From assembly GCA_012295275.1 (NCBI GenBank), contig CM022671.1, positions 30,831,250 through 30,841,249 of the forward strand: a stretch of DNA of 10,000 nucleotides, given 5' to 3'. The position numbers and the translations under genes are program-made. A model generated the notes under the pieces. The model ran no database searches, had not been told where the DNA came from, and saw only the letters and a list, made by a program, of their open reading frames with translations. This stretch comes from Chrysomallon squamiferum (Eukaryota > Mollusca > Gastropoda > Neomphalida > Peltospiridae). Positions 1-7,270 of this stretch are shown here, piece by piece; position 1 is the stretch's first letter, and each line of letters starts with the position of its first letter.

Positions 1-198
1 CGTGCACAAATGGGACAGGCTTTCTGGACAGACCAGCCGAAACACAGCGATCAATGTTCAGATGTGTCAACCGACACGCGCTCCGACAACAAAACGTCGA
101 TCACTTGTTTATATAGGGCTGGCTGTTACGAAATACTAATTAATGGTGTCTGCATAATTATAATACTTTTGTTATTATTTAAATACAACACAATGTAA
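1..198 (+). CDS. Possible 3'-terminal coding piece entering from the left edge (uncertain)
   Basis: The frame is open from base 1 and closes at the TAA at 196-198; an internal ATG lies at 10. The first ~105 bases are clearly richer in G+C than what follows and use varied codons, giving a polar stretch (TDQPKHSDQCSDVSTDTRSD) followed by a cysteine-bearing segment. The last ~25 residues come from AT-rich DNA and give a hydrophobic run (IIIILLLLF), which could be a membrane anchor or simply the translation of AT-rich sequence. AATAAA signals lie downstream at 546-551 and 584-589, rather far away. I do not recognise the protein. It may be the end of a gene lying to the left, or an accidental open frame. 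Confidence 0.18.
   Translation, partial: RAQMGQAFWTDQPKHSDQCSDVSTDTRSDNKTSITCLYRAGCYEILINGVCIIIILLLLFKYNTM
108..115 (-). promoter_or_regulatory. TATA-box-like octamer on the minus strand
   Basis: The minus strand reads TATATAAA here, followed (leftwards) by a G+C-richer stretch down to base 1. That is the arrangement expected if a minus-strand transcript began near base 80 and left the window. It conflicts with the plus-strand reading of the same stretch as coding. In DNA this AT-rich such matches are common by chance. Confidence 0.12.
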
Positions 199-253
199 AT
201 CTGTTCTTATTTTTGCATGTGGACAGAGAAAGAAACCTTTTATTTATAGATTT

Positions 254-256
<3 letters not shown>

Positions 257-297
<41 letters not shown>

Positions 298-320
298 ATT
301 ATTATTATTATTTATTTATT
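257..320. repeat. (TA)n grading into (TTA)n and (TTTA)n microsatellite
   Basis: A pure TA run covers about 257-292, passes into TTA triplets to about 310 and then into TTTA units to about 320. The stepwise change of unit is typical of replication slippage building new units at an array edge. It contains no coding sequence. Confidence 0.95.
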
Positions 321-391
321 TGTTTTGGAATGTTCGTTTCATAGTAAAGAAAGAAATATTTCGTATATCCATATTCATATATGGAGAAAGA

Positions 392-394
<3 letters not shown>

Positions 395-456
<62 letters not shown>
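395..456. repeat. (GA)n microsatellite
   Basis: About 31 uninterrupted GA units, with all purines on the plus strand. A mirror-symmetric purine/pyrimidine tract of this length can adopt triplex (H-DNA) structure under torsion; that is known of such tracts generally and is not shown here. Confidence 0.95.
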
Positions 457-459
<3 letters not shown>

Positions 460-629
460 TTAAAGTAAGGGTGAGAACTTAATGAAATACAGATCACATT
501 TTTAGGTATTCTTCAGCTTTTCTGCACCATTAGAAAGCTCTTGGAAATAAACAAGTTCAGAAGAGCACCGTGGGAGAGGAAAGTTAATAAACTGAGATGC
601 GGAGCCTGAAGCTGTTTTGGAAGAGATTT

Positions 630-777
630 TGTGAACTTTGGTTATCACGAAACGTGATTTTCTCGCGTATTCTGAAACAAAGCTAAAGCCTTTTTAATTA
701 TCATCTTAGGCTATTTTCTGCAAGTTAACAAAGGTCGGCTAATCTATGACCGAGTAAAGGCGCCTAGACTTGTTTAG
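630..777. repeat. Dispersed repeat, copy 1 (longer form)
   Basis: This stretch matches 4734-4854 in the same orientation. The best-conserved block is 656-713, including GATTTTCTCGCGTATTCT and the AT-rich segment at 691-707, with roughly six differences over 58 bases. Similarity continues leftwards to TGTGA at 630 and, after a ~28-base segment absent from the other copy (about 713-740), rightwards through AATCTA-GACCG-GTAAA to GTTTA at 776. It contains the inverted repeat ATCACG-AAA-CGTGAT at 644-658 and AGCCT/AGGCT arms at 687-691 and 708-712. A TCTA/TCTG microsatellite follows it. A short non-autonomous element such as a SINE or MITE is possible, but no RNA polymerase III boxes or terminal repeats were identified. 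Confidence 0.7.
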
Positions 778-787
778 TACCGTGACT

Positions 788-966
788 CTCTTTGTCTCGG
801 TTTCTCTGTCTCTCTCTGTCTGTGTTTGTCGTTCTTTCTCAGTCTGTCTATCTATCTATCCATCTATCTATCTATCTATGTATCAATCTATCTATATATC
901 TATATATCTATCTATCTAACTATCTACATCTCTGTCTGTCTATCTGTCTGGCTGTCTGTCTGTCTA
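788..966. repeat. Compound (TCTG)n/(TCTA)n tetranucleotide microsatellite
   Basis: The tract begins as degenerate CT/TCTG sequence (788-840), becomes TCTA/TCCA/TGTA/TATA units (841-925) and ends as TCTG/GCTG units (926-966). Long open frames across it translate only as low-complexity Leu/Ser/Tyr/Ile repeats and are not genes. Confidence 0.93.
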
Positions 967-1565
967 TACACAAAGTGTCAAAGAGAATCTCAGTTTTATT
1001 TTCATGCAGAGTATGTGAAAAAACAAATCATATTATTTTGTTAAATGAAACCTTAACACATTTTAATATTAACATTTGTTAGCCATCGCTGTTAGCTGCC
1101 ATCCATTTTATGTTCTAATTTTAACATAACCAAAAAGGAAATTCATTGCCACCGTAATAGGGCTACTTTATTCGATCAGCAATAGGAGAATTATTACTTG
1201 GCTTTTTCGTTCTTTCATAAACAAATAGGAAATCACATCACGACATTTGACGCTCTATGTGAGCAAAGTCTGGAACATAAAATAGTCCAATCAAAGAGCG
1301 CTATGAGAGATTCGATTTCTCGAACCACTGATCTCTCTTTCTCGAAGTCTCTTCCTTCTTAGTTAGAGAAATAAGTTAAAGAAGTCGAGTTACCGTACTT
1401 GGCTTAAACTCTCTACTTATCTCGCGATATGATTTCTACCAAGACGCGATCTTGCTTCCATCCAGTCTTAAATCTGTGAATTTGTAACAGTGCTAATTCC
1501 GGGGGCGAGTTTAGATCACTAAATAACATCAAGCTTCTTTAAATAATCTGCTCTGACAAAACCAT

Positions 1566-1577
1566 GTGACATGTCAC
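1566..1577. promoter_or_regulatory. Perfect 12-bp palindrome GTGACATGTCAC
   Basis: The sequence equals its own reverse complement over 12 bases and contains a CATGTC core with flanking GTGAC/GTCAC half-sites. Palindromes of this size are typical of sites for dimeric DNA-binding proteins. Ten bases downstream lies ATGCAAAT (1587-1594), the POU/Oct octamer consensus. Function is inferred only from the motifs. Confidence 0.25.
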
Positions 1578-1723
1578 GGGCGAATGATGCAAATCCAAAC
1601 ATTTCTGTCTCAATTTGCCACACTTGTCTATGATCGTAATTGGAAAGCATTCACCGGCTAAAATCGACTAACAGAGACTGGGCAGCGGTTGACTGCTTCG
1701 TTTGTCGAGGGTAAACTGAAAAG

Positions 1724-1822
1724 GTTAATCAATTGATGTAGATGTAAACAAGATAACAGTGCAAAAATAGGTGTGCTCGGTCGATTAATAGTCCCTAAAG
1801 TGTTCTTGTGACAATACACGTG
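1724..1822. promoter_or_regulatory. Cluster of factor-like motifs (homeodomain-like, forkhead, E-box)
   Basis: Within 100 bases there is GGTTAATCAATTGAT (homeodomain/HNF1-like, from ~1724), TGTAAACA at 1743-1750 (forkhead consensus) immediately followed by AGATAA, and CACGTG at 1817-1822 (canonical E-box) next to TGATTGGT. Individually these are expected by chance. Their grouping in a non-repetitive island makes a cis-regulatory element possible but unproven. Confidence 0.2.
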
Positions 1823-2029
1823 ATTGGTCTGTTAGCAGTGACCCTTGATCGAGTTCAGCTATTAATAAACACTCCGTTTTGAAGTGGGCTAGTCAACTGT
1901 CTCTTTAGTAGTAGTAGTGTTTAATATAAAATAATACTGAATTCATGTTAGATTGGTATTGAGTTCGAAATCTTCCTACCCTTTAACATTTTTTTTTATA
2001 AATCTGCTAACATAGTAACCACCCTAACG

Positions 2030-2125
2030 TGTGTGTATGTATGTATGTATGTTTGTATGTATATGTATTTATGTATGTATACACACACACGCACACATGC
2101 ACACACGCACACACACACATACAGA
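2030..2125. repeat. (GTAT)n followed by (CA)n compound microsatellite
   Basis: GTAT/GTTT units run to about 2080 and switch at GTATAC to alternating CA with CG and TG interruptions, ending near 2125. The change from TG-type to CA-type units makes a loose inverted repeat centred near 2080. Alternating purine-pyrimidine tracts of this kind are prone to Z-DNA. Confidence 0.9.
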
Positions 2126-2279
2126 CACTATCGATTCCTTTATTCTTTTTCTTTTACAAATTTATTTTACGACAGGAAATTTTAACTGGGAAAATTAAAA
2201 TTTACCACATGAAAAAAAGCTTATTAGATAATCTGTGTGTGGTAACCTAGCGTCTAAACAGTTTATTCAGCTTTGTACT

Positions 2280-2503
2280 GATGTGATATGAACTGTCTCT
2301 GTTGTGATTTGATATGAACTGTCTCTGTTGTGATTTGATATGAACTGTCTCTGTTGTGATTTGATATAAACTGTCTCTGTTGTGATTTGATATGAACTGT
2401 CTCTGTTGTGATTTGATATGAACTGTCTCTGTTGTGATTTGATACGAAATGTCTCTGTTGTGATTTGATACGAACTGTCTCTGTTGTGATTTGATACGAA
2501 CTG
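2280..2503. repeat. 26-bp minisatellite, eight full units plus partial ends
   Basis: The unit (phase aactgtctctgttgtgattt + gatatg) recurs exactly every 26 bases, with full copies starting at 2291, 2317, 2343, 2369, 2395, 2421, 2447 and 2473. A partial unit lies at the left (2280-2290) and another at the right (2499-2503). Units are nearly identical. Copy 3 ends in gatata, the last three copies end in gatacg, and copy 7 has one further change near its start. Because 26 is not a multiple of three, the array would shift frame at every unit and is not coding. Confidence 0.96.
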
Positions 2504-2555
2504 AATTCAGATACGAAAACCTTTCTTGTTTTTCGTTTCTGTCTTTAATTTTTAA

Positions 2556-2635
2556 TATATATATATATAGATATATTTTTTTTTAATGTAGACTATTAAA
2601 TTTTCGTTTCCTTCTTGTATAATATATATATATAT
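2556..2635. repeat. Two short (TA)n tracts around an AT-rich spacer
   Basis: One TA tract lies at about 2556-2576, interrupted by a G and followed by a T-run, and a second lies at about 2621-2634. They are simple low-complexity sequence in an AT-rich stretch after the 26-bp minisatellite. Confidence 0.85.
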
Positions 2636-2769
2636 TGTTTTATTTCAACATTCTGTGATTCATATTTTGATGAAAACAAATATGAATGAATAGAACTATA
2701 GCGAGTTTTATTTAAATTTTAAATCTCTCTTCGAAACTGTAGCGTTTTGACGGTCATGAAAAATGTTAG

Positions 2770-3469
<700 letters not shown>

Positions 3470-3700
3470 CATAGTACGTACATAGTAAATACTTATATAC
3501 ATAAATACGTAGTTTTACATACATACTCATATATATACATACATATATACATATATTAATATGGGACAAACATACATACATACATACATTAATTCATACA
3601 CAAACATACATATATACATACATACATACATTCATACATATATACATACATAAATGCACACGTACATACACATATATATATATACATATATACATACATA
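3470..3700. repeat. Degenerate (CATA)n/(TACA)n tetranucleotide region
   Basis: TACATA-type units mixed with TATA tracts lead into the ordered 30-bp array on the right. One early, diverged version of the 30-bp unit is visible at about 3588 (cattaattcatacacaaaca), separated from the main array by plain CATA repeats. Confidence 0.9.
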
Positions 3701-4110
3701 CATTAATACATACACAAACATACATATATACATTAATACACACACAAACATACATATATACATTAATACATACACAAACATACATACATACATTAATACA
3801 CACACAAACATACATATATACATTAATACATACACAAACATACATAAACATACATATATACATTAATACATACACAAACATACATATATACATTAATACA
3901 CTCACAAACATACATATATACATTAATACATACACAAACATACATATACACATTAATACACACACAAACATACATATATACATTAATACATACACAAACA
4001 TACATATATACATTAATACATACACAAACATACATACATACATACATACATTAATACATACACAAACATACATATATACATTAATACATACACAAACATA
4101 CAAACATATA
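3701..4110. repeat. 30-bp minisatellite with partial 60-bp higher-order pattern
   Basis: The unit cattaataca-tacacaaaca-tacatatata recurs every 30 bases, with cattaataca at 3701, 3731, 3761, 3791, 3821, 3861, 3891, 3921, 3951, 3981, 4011, 4049 and 4079. The second decamer is either TAC- or CAC-type (CTC once, at 3901). The order over the first eleven units is T,C,T,C,T,T,C',T,C,T,T, so two-unit (60-bp) blocks seem to have been copied. A 10-base insertion at 3841-3850 and an 8-base CATA expansion near 4031 break the spacing. A 30-base unit preserves frame, so several frames on both strands stay open (up to 169 codons, minus strand). These encode only Tyr/Met/Val/Cys or Thr/Ile/His/Asn repeats and are not genes. 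Confidence 0.94.
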
Positions 4111-4199
4111 TATCCTCCTGCGCCAGTGCGTTCCCGAATATTGACTATGTGCAGAGTCTAATCAGACGTACAGAGAATATTCAAATCCTAAACCACATA

Positions 4200-4231
4200 T
4201 ATGCGTACATATATATGTACATGTATATACG

Positions 4232-4281
<50 letters not shown>

Positions 4282-4330
4282 CACACAGACACACACATAT
4301 ACACACACACACATATATACATACACACAT
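4200..4330. repeat. TA/TG/CA compound microsatellite forming a long inverted repeat
   Basis: A TA run (4231-4250) passes to (GT)n (4251-4272), then TATATATA, then (AC)n with interruptions (4281-4330). Read around a centre between 4276 and 4277, bases 4250-4276 pair with 4277-4303 with three mismatches (4265/4288, 4255/4298, 4253/4300), giving arms of about 27 bases and essentially no loop. Confidence 0.9.
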
Positions 4331-4620
4331 AATACCAGAATTATTTATATTACTGATTTTACATATTATTTTGTGTGTTCGAAATTTACCAATGGAAAAA
4401 GAAACGATTTAACAAACTTTAATTCTCATGTTATTTAAGAAATCTCTGAGAATACTTTGAATTCATTAAATAACTATATAAATGAATTTATTAATAGAGA
4501 AATTGTGTATTAATGTGATTTTTATTACTCTACTAAACTTCTTAACCACGTAGAATACATTTCCAAAGTTCAAAGTGTCTATATACATTACATCAGTTTT
4601 TAGGTTATTTTCTTGTTCTT
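4331..4620. other. AT-rich sequence without recognised features
   Basis: No tandem repeat, exon-like frame or RNA gene was recognised. The sequence is roughly three-quarters A+T. Confidence 0.5.
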
Positions 4621-4694
4621 CTTTTCTCTTTTTTTTTAATTTTTAATTATTATTATTATTTTTAATTTTATTATTATTATTTTTTTTTTTTTTT
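4620..4694. repeat. T-rich and (TTA)n low-complexity tract
   Basis: T9, ATT triplets in two blocks (about 4647-4661 and 4669-4680) and a run of about 14 Ts ending at 4694. It lies about 40 bases before copy 2 of the dispersed repeat. Confidence 0.9.
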
Positions 4695-4733
4695 GAGAAA
4701 TGATTTATTAGACGATAAAGAAGCAACATAATT

Positions 4734-4854
4734 CTGTGAGCTTTACCCATGACGAAAGATGATTTTCTCGCGTATTCTAAAACAAAGTCTTCGCCTTTTT
4801 AATTATCATCTTAGGCTAATCTACGACCGTGTAAAAACAAAAAGTCTGGTTTAT
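4734..4854. repeat. Dispersed repeat, copy 2 (shorter form)
   Basis: Aligned to 630-777 in the same orientation. The shared core at 4761-4818 is GATTTTCTCGCGTATTCT, then AAACAAAG, then a stretch including CCTTTTTAATTATCATCTTA. Copy 2 passes directly from TTAGGCT to AATCTACGACCG, whereas copy 1 carries about 28 more bases bounded by GGCT on both sides. This is what a deletion between short direct repeats would leave. The hairpin of copy 1 (644-658) is degraded here. The element is followed, after ~35 unmatched bases, by AAACA/AAATA repeats. Confidence 0.7.
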
Positions 4855-4888
4855 TTGTTCTGCACGGCTTGTAAAGATGTTTATCCAT

Positions 4889-5125
4889 ACAAACAAACAA
4901 ATAGCAAGCAATACAATGAAATAAAACAAAACAAGACAAAACAAAATAAAATAAAATAAAATAAAATAAAAAATAAAACAAAATAAAACAAAACAAAACA
5001 AAATAAAGTAAAATGAATGAATGAATAAATGAAGGAATAATAAAATAAAATTAATAAATAAATAATAAGATAAACAAACAAACAAATAAACAAATAAATA
5101 ATTAAACAAATAAAAAGAATAAATT
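4889..5125. repeat. (AAAAC)n/(AAAAT)n/(AAAT)n/(AATG)n compound microsatellite
   Basis: AAAC-, AAAAC-, AAAAT-, AATG- and AAAC/AAAT-type units follow one another with few interruptions. The minus-strand open frames here encode only Phe/Leu/Ile/Tyr runs and are not genes. Confidence 0.94.
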
Positions 5126-5148
5126 AACTGAGAAGCGAGGCCAAACTG

Positions 5149-5162
5149 TTATTCATGAATAA
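5149..5162. other. Perfect 14-bp palindrome TTATTCATGAATAA
   Basis: The 14 bases equal their own reverse complement. The palindrome sits in a short non-repetitive bridge between two microsatellites. It could be a dimeric binding site or chance in AT-rich DNA. Confidence 0.3.
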
Positions 5163-5360
5163 GTCTGCTACTCCTACTACTGCTACTACAATTACAACAA
5201 CAACAGCAGCAGCTACTACAACTATTACTACTATTACCACGCCACTGCAACATCTGCAACCACTACTATTATTACTTCTCCTATTACTACTATTACTTCT
5301 GACACTATTGTTGCTAATAACAACAATTATAGTAATAGCAATGATGATAATATCATTATT
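5163..5360. repeat. Degenerate trinucleotide array (CTA/ACT, ACA, GCA, ATT)
   Basis: Triplet periodicity with shifting units: CTACTA/CTGCTA, ACAACA with a short GCAGCAGCA, ACTATT/ACTACT, and finally AATAATA/GATGAT. Frames stay open on both strands because the repeat is in-phase; they translate as Thr/Leu/Ile or Ser/Asn/Val runs and are not credible proteins. Confidence 0.88.
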
Positions 5361-5513
5361 AATCAATAAAATAAATTAATTAATTTTTTGAAAATGCTTT
5401 TAAAATGGTTCATTACCACAGATATAGTAATGAAAATAAAAACAGCTGAATTAAGAGTTAACAAAAATATCTTTTTCACACACAGTTTTTCTCTGTCCCT
5501 CATTCTCTCTCTG

Positions 5514-5525
5514 TTTTTTTTTTTT
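5514..5525 (-). repeat. T12 homopolymer (A12 on the transporter's sense strand)
   Basis: Twelve uninterrupted Ts on the plus strand; on the minus strand this is an A12 run ~245 bases beyond the transporter's stop codon. No canonical AATAAA precedes it on that strand; the nearest variant seen is AATATA at 5600-5605. It could be a relic of a poly(A) tail or an unrelated homopolymer. Confidence 0.5.
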
Positions 5526-5540
5526 GTCTCTATAATATAG

Positions 5541-5551
5541 TGTGTGAGTGC

Positions 5552-5589
<38 letters not shown>
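5541..5589. repeat. (TG)n dinucleotide microsatellite
   Basis: An alternating TG tract with GAG and CG interruptions at its left end (GTGAGTGCGTGCGTG), then uninterrupted TG to 5589. It lies in the presumed 3' untranslated or flanking DNA of the transporter gene. Confidence 0.93.
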
Positions 5590-5592
<3 letters not shown>

Positions 5593-5769
5593 GGGTTATT
5601 ATATTCTCTGCGTGTCGGTGCGTACTTATTACGCAACTGCGTAAAATGAAATACACGAGAAAGCTTCATTAAATAATGCTTTATGACTGAATACTGCGTC
5701 ACAAGAAATATAATTCTCACAAATAATTCTCTGTCTATTGGCTACCGCGAGAGTCTTGTTTAAGTATGT

Positions 5770-7182
5770 TTAGGGTGTGGTGGCTGGTAGGGGCTGGGGA
5801 TAAACCGATTCACTCGTAATCTCGTCCACCTCCTTACCCGAATGTGGTAACTTGTCCAAGTCCTCTGTTCCGTAGTCCCTCTTGTCCGCGAATGCCAGCA
5901 GTAAATTGTATGTGTCACTATACTGAATCTCCCGATATAACCAGATCATCATCCAGAACATGGCCAGATACAGAAAGGCTTCGACCATGTAAGCCAGACC
6001 GGGAAAAAAGAACACAGTTGCGCCGTAGATGTTTGTGAAGATGACGGAGCCGAGAAGCTTCGACGCCGTCTCTCCGCTCGCTAGTAGAGAAAACGTTTTT
6101 CCCATCTCGTCCTCCTGCACGTGTTTGCTCATGAGCGACCGAATCACAGACGATATCATCCCCGCCATTGACCCAATGACGACGCTGACGTACACCATCC
6201 ACGTCTCCGTGCAAAATCCGGCCCACACCGACCTCACCAGCTTGCAGAAGATGCCTATCATGAGGATGGTGACGTCGGGAATTTTGAACACGTTTGACAT
6301 GAGAGGGAGAAACAGAAGTAGACAGCCGCCCATGACGGCGTAGTCGGTCGACAGCAAGTAGCCGTACCACGACTCCGGCCAGAAGAGCGGACTTCGCTGA
6401 ACAAACAGGACGGTGACGTCGGAGTCGCCCACCTTACACGTCTGATTGACGATGGAAGAGATGAACAACATGATGAGAATCATTCTGGAATTGTCTTTGC
6501 GGTTCTTGCACAGCACCGCCAGAGACTGCTTAAGTCCCGAGAAGCTGAAAAGCGAGCAGGTCGCGTCTCTTTCTTTGCTCGACGTCTGCTCGGGGATGCT
6601 CTCCGGCATGCAGAACACGACGGCCAAGACGGACAGCGCGTGGAAAGTGGAGACCGCACAGAGGGTCACTTCGAGGTTCGCGACGTCTTGCAACGTCCCG
6701 GAAAGAAGCGAGCCGACGAAAAGTCCGAGAAAGTTCATCGCCAGCAGCCGGCCGAGTTTCTGCGTCCTCTGGTCCGAGTCGGTGATGTCCGAGGCGTAGC
6801 TGTTGACCGCCATCGTGATGACCGCGCTCTTGCCGAAGATCCCTTGAATGGACGCTCCGACCAGGATGAGCGGCAGAGCGTCCTGCTGGAACTGGCGACT
6901 GATGAGGTACACGATCACAGCCAGCACGCTGCCGATCCCCGGAACCATCATCGGGAATTTCCGTCCGTTCTTGTCGCTCCAGGCGCCGCAGAGGAGTCCC
7001 AGCAAGACGGCGGGAATGCTGACGAGAATTCTGTAGTACATGAGATACCTGGCGGCGTTGCTCTGGACGTCGTCCTGCACGCTGTAGAACTTCCACGTCG
7101 TGTTGCACGTCGACGTGTTGTTGGTGAACATGTCGCGGCAAACGGCCTGCACGAGGTACGGTCGTATTGTCGCGTCCAGCAT
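5770..7182 (-). CDS. SLC46-family MFS transporter (proton-coupled folate transporter-like), main body
   Basis: A 470-codon frame without introns encodes a polytopic MFS protein. Human SLC46A1 (PCFT) imports folates with protons at the plasma membrane; other SLC46 members carry different solutes, so the substrate here is unknown. The MFS loop-2/3 motif GAWSDKNGRK is at residues 66-75. Sequons at N21, N22 and N27 lie in a first external loop, as in PCFT. VIRSLMSK...QEDEMG (346-361) matches PCFT's VIRAKLSK...RETEQG, keeping the arginine (R348) equivalent to PCFT R376. Likely helices: ~48-67, 76-95, 103-125, 145-162, 170-191, 233-252, 275-296, 302-321, 327-349, 364-385, 391-416. A long loop (~192-230) divides the halves; the tail after ~417 is acidic and cytosolic. 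From this Met only 11 complete helices are present. The missing half of helix 1 lies in another frame just upstream (separate entry). G+C is well above the flanks. Confidence 0.93.
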   Translation of the reverse strand: MLDATIRPYLVQAVCRDMFTNNTSTCNTTWKFYSVQDDVQSNAARYLMYYRILVSIPAVLLGLLCGAWSDKNGRKFPMMVPGIGSVLAVIVYLISRQFQQDALPLILVGASIQGIFGKSAVITMAVNSYASDITDSDQRTQKLGRLLAMNFLGLFVGSLLSGTLQDVANLEVTLCAVSTFHALSVLAVVFCMPESIPEQTSSKERDATCSLFSFSGLKQSLAVLCKNRKDNSRMILIMLFISSIVNQTCKVGDSDVTVLFVQRSPLFWPESWYGYLLSTDYAVMGGCLLLFLPLMSNVFKIPDVTILMIGIFCKLVRSVWAGFCTETWMVYVSVVIGSMAGMISSVIRSLMSKHVQEDEMGKTFSLLASGETASKLLGSVIFTNIYGATVFFFPGLAYMVEAFLYLAMFWMMIWLYREIQYSDTYNLLLAFADKRDYGTEDLDKLPHSGKEVDEITSESVYPQPLPATTP

Positions 7183-7189
7183 GGATTCC

Positions 7190-7262
7190 CCGTCTTGTAC
7201 AGAAACAGAACAATCTCCGCCATGTTGTTCACAACGGGCCGCAGAGTGTTAGTCAAATGCAT
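7190..7262 (-). CDS. N-terminal piece of the SLC46-like protein in a shifted frame
   Basis: From ATG at 7262 this frame reads MHLTNTLRPVVNNM and then AEIVLFLYKTG, directly before the main frame's SMLDATIRPYLVQAVC. Joined, the segment AEIVLFLYKTG + SMLDATIRPYLV has the size of a first helix and aligns without gaps to PCFT's helix-1 region (shared E, FL and YL). The two frames differ by one base around the CCCC run at 7188-7191 (GGGG on the sense strand). The ATG at 7262 has A at -3 and an in-frame TAG two codons upstream, so it is the natural start; another Met lies at 7223. Whether the break is real (null allele or pseudogene) or a sequencing indel cannot be told from one copy. The frame relationship is seen directly; the homology is a hand alignment from memory. 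Confidence 0.7.
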
Positions 7263-7270
7263 TTTCTATT

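Larger units (their letters stand above)
967..2020. other. Mostly unique AT-rich intergenic (or intronic) DNA
   Basis: About 1 kb with no microsatellite and no convincing exon on either strand. G+C is moderately higher in about 1490-1860 than in the surrounding sequence, and several motifs resembling transcription-factor sites fall there (entered separately). No tRNA fold or recognisable transposon end was seen. Confidence 0.6.

Noticed and set aside
1958-1975. GAGTTCGAAATCT resembling a tRNA/SINE B box
   Set aside because: No matching A box or cloverleaf could be built upstream, and no repeat boundary is visible.
2280-2503. Regular 26-bp repeat considered as a CRISPR-like array
   Set aside because: The units are contiguous with no variable spacers, and the DNA is clearly from an animal genome. 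It is a minisatellite.
3594-4103. 169-codon minus-strand open frame (and overlapping frames on both strands)
   Set aside because: It exists only because the 30-bp repeat is a multiple of three and free of stops. The translation is a Tyr/Met/Val/Cys repeat with no other support.
4811-5109. Several minus-strand frames giving Phe/Leu/Tyr-rich hydrophobic proteins
   Set aside because: They are translations of the AAAAC/AAAAT microsatellite, with no sign of real membrane-protein composition.
5124-5379. Frames on both strands with Thr/Leu or Val/Ser/Asn runs
   Set aside because: Produced by the in-phase degenerate trinucleotide array.
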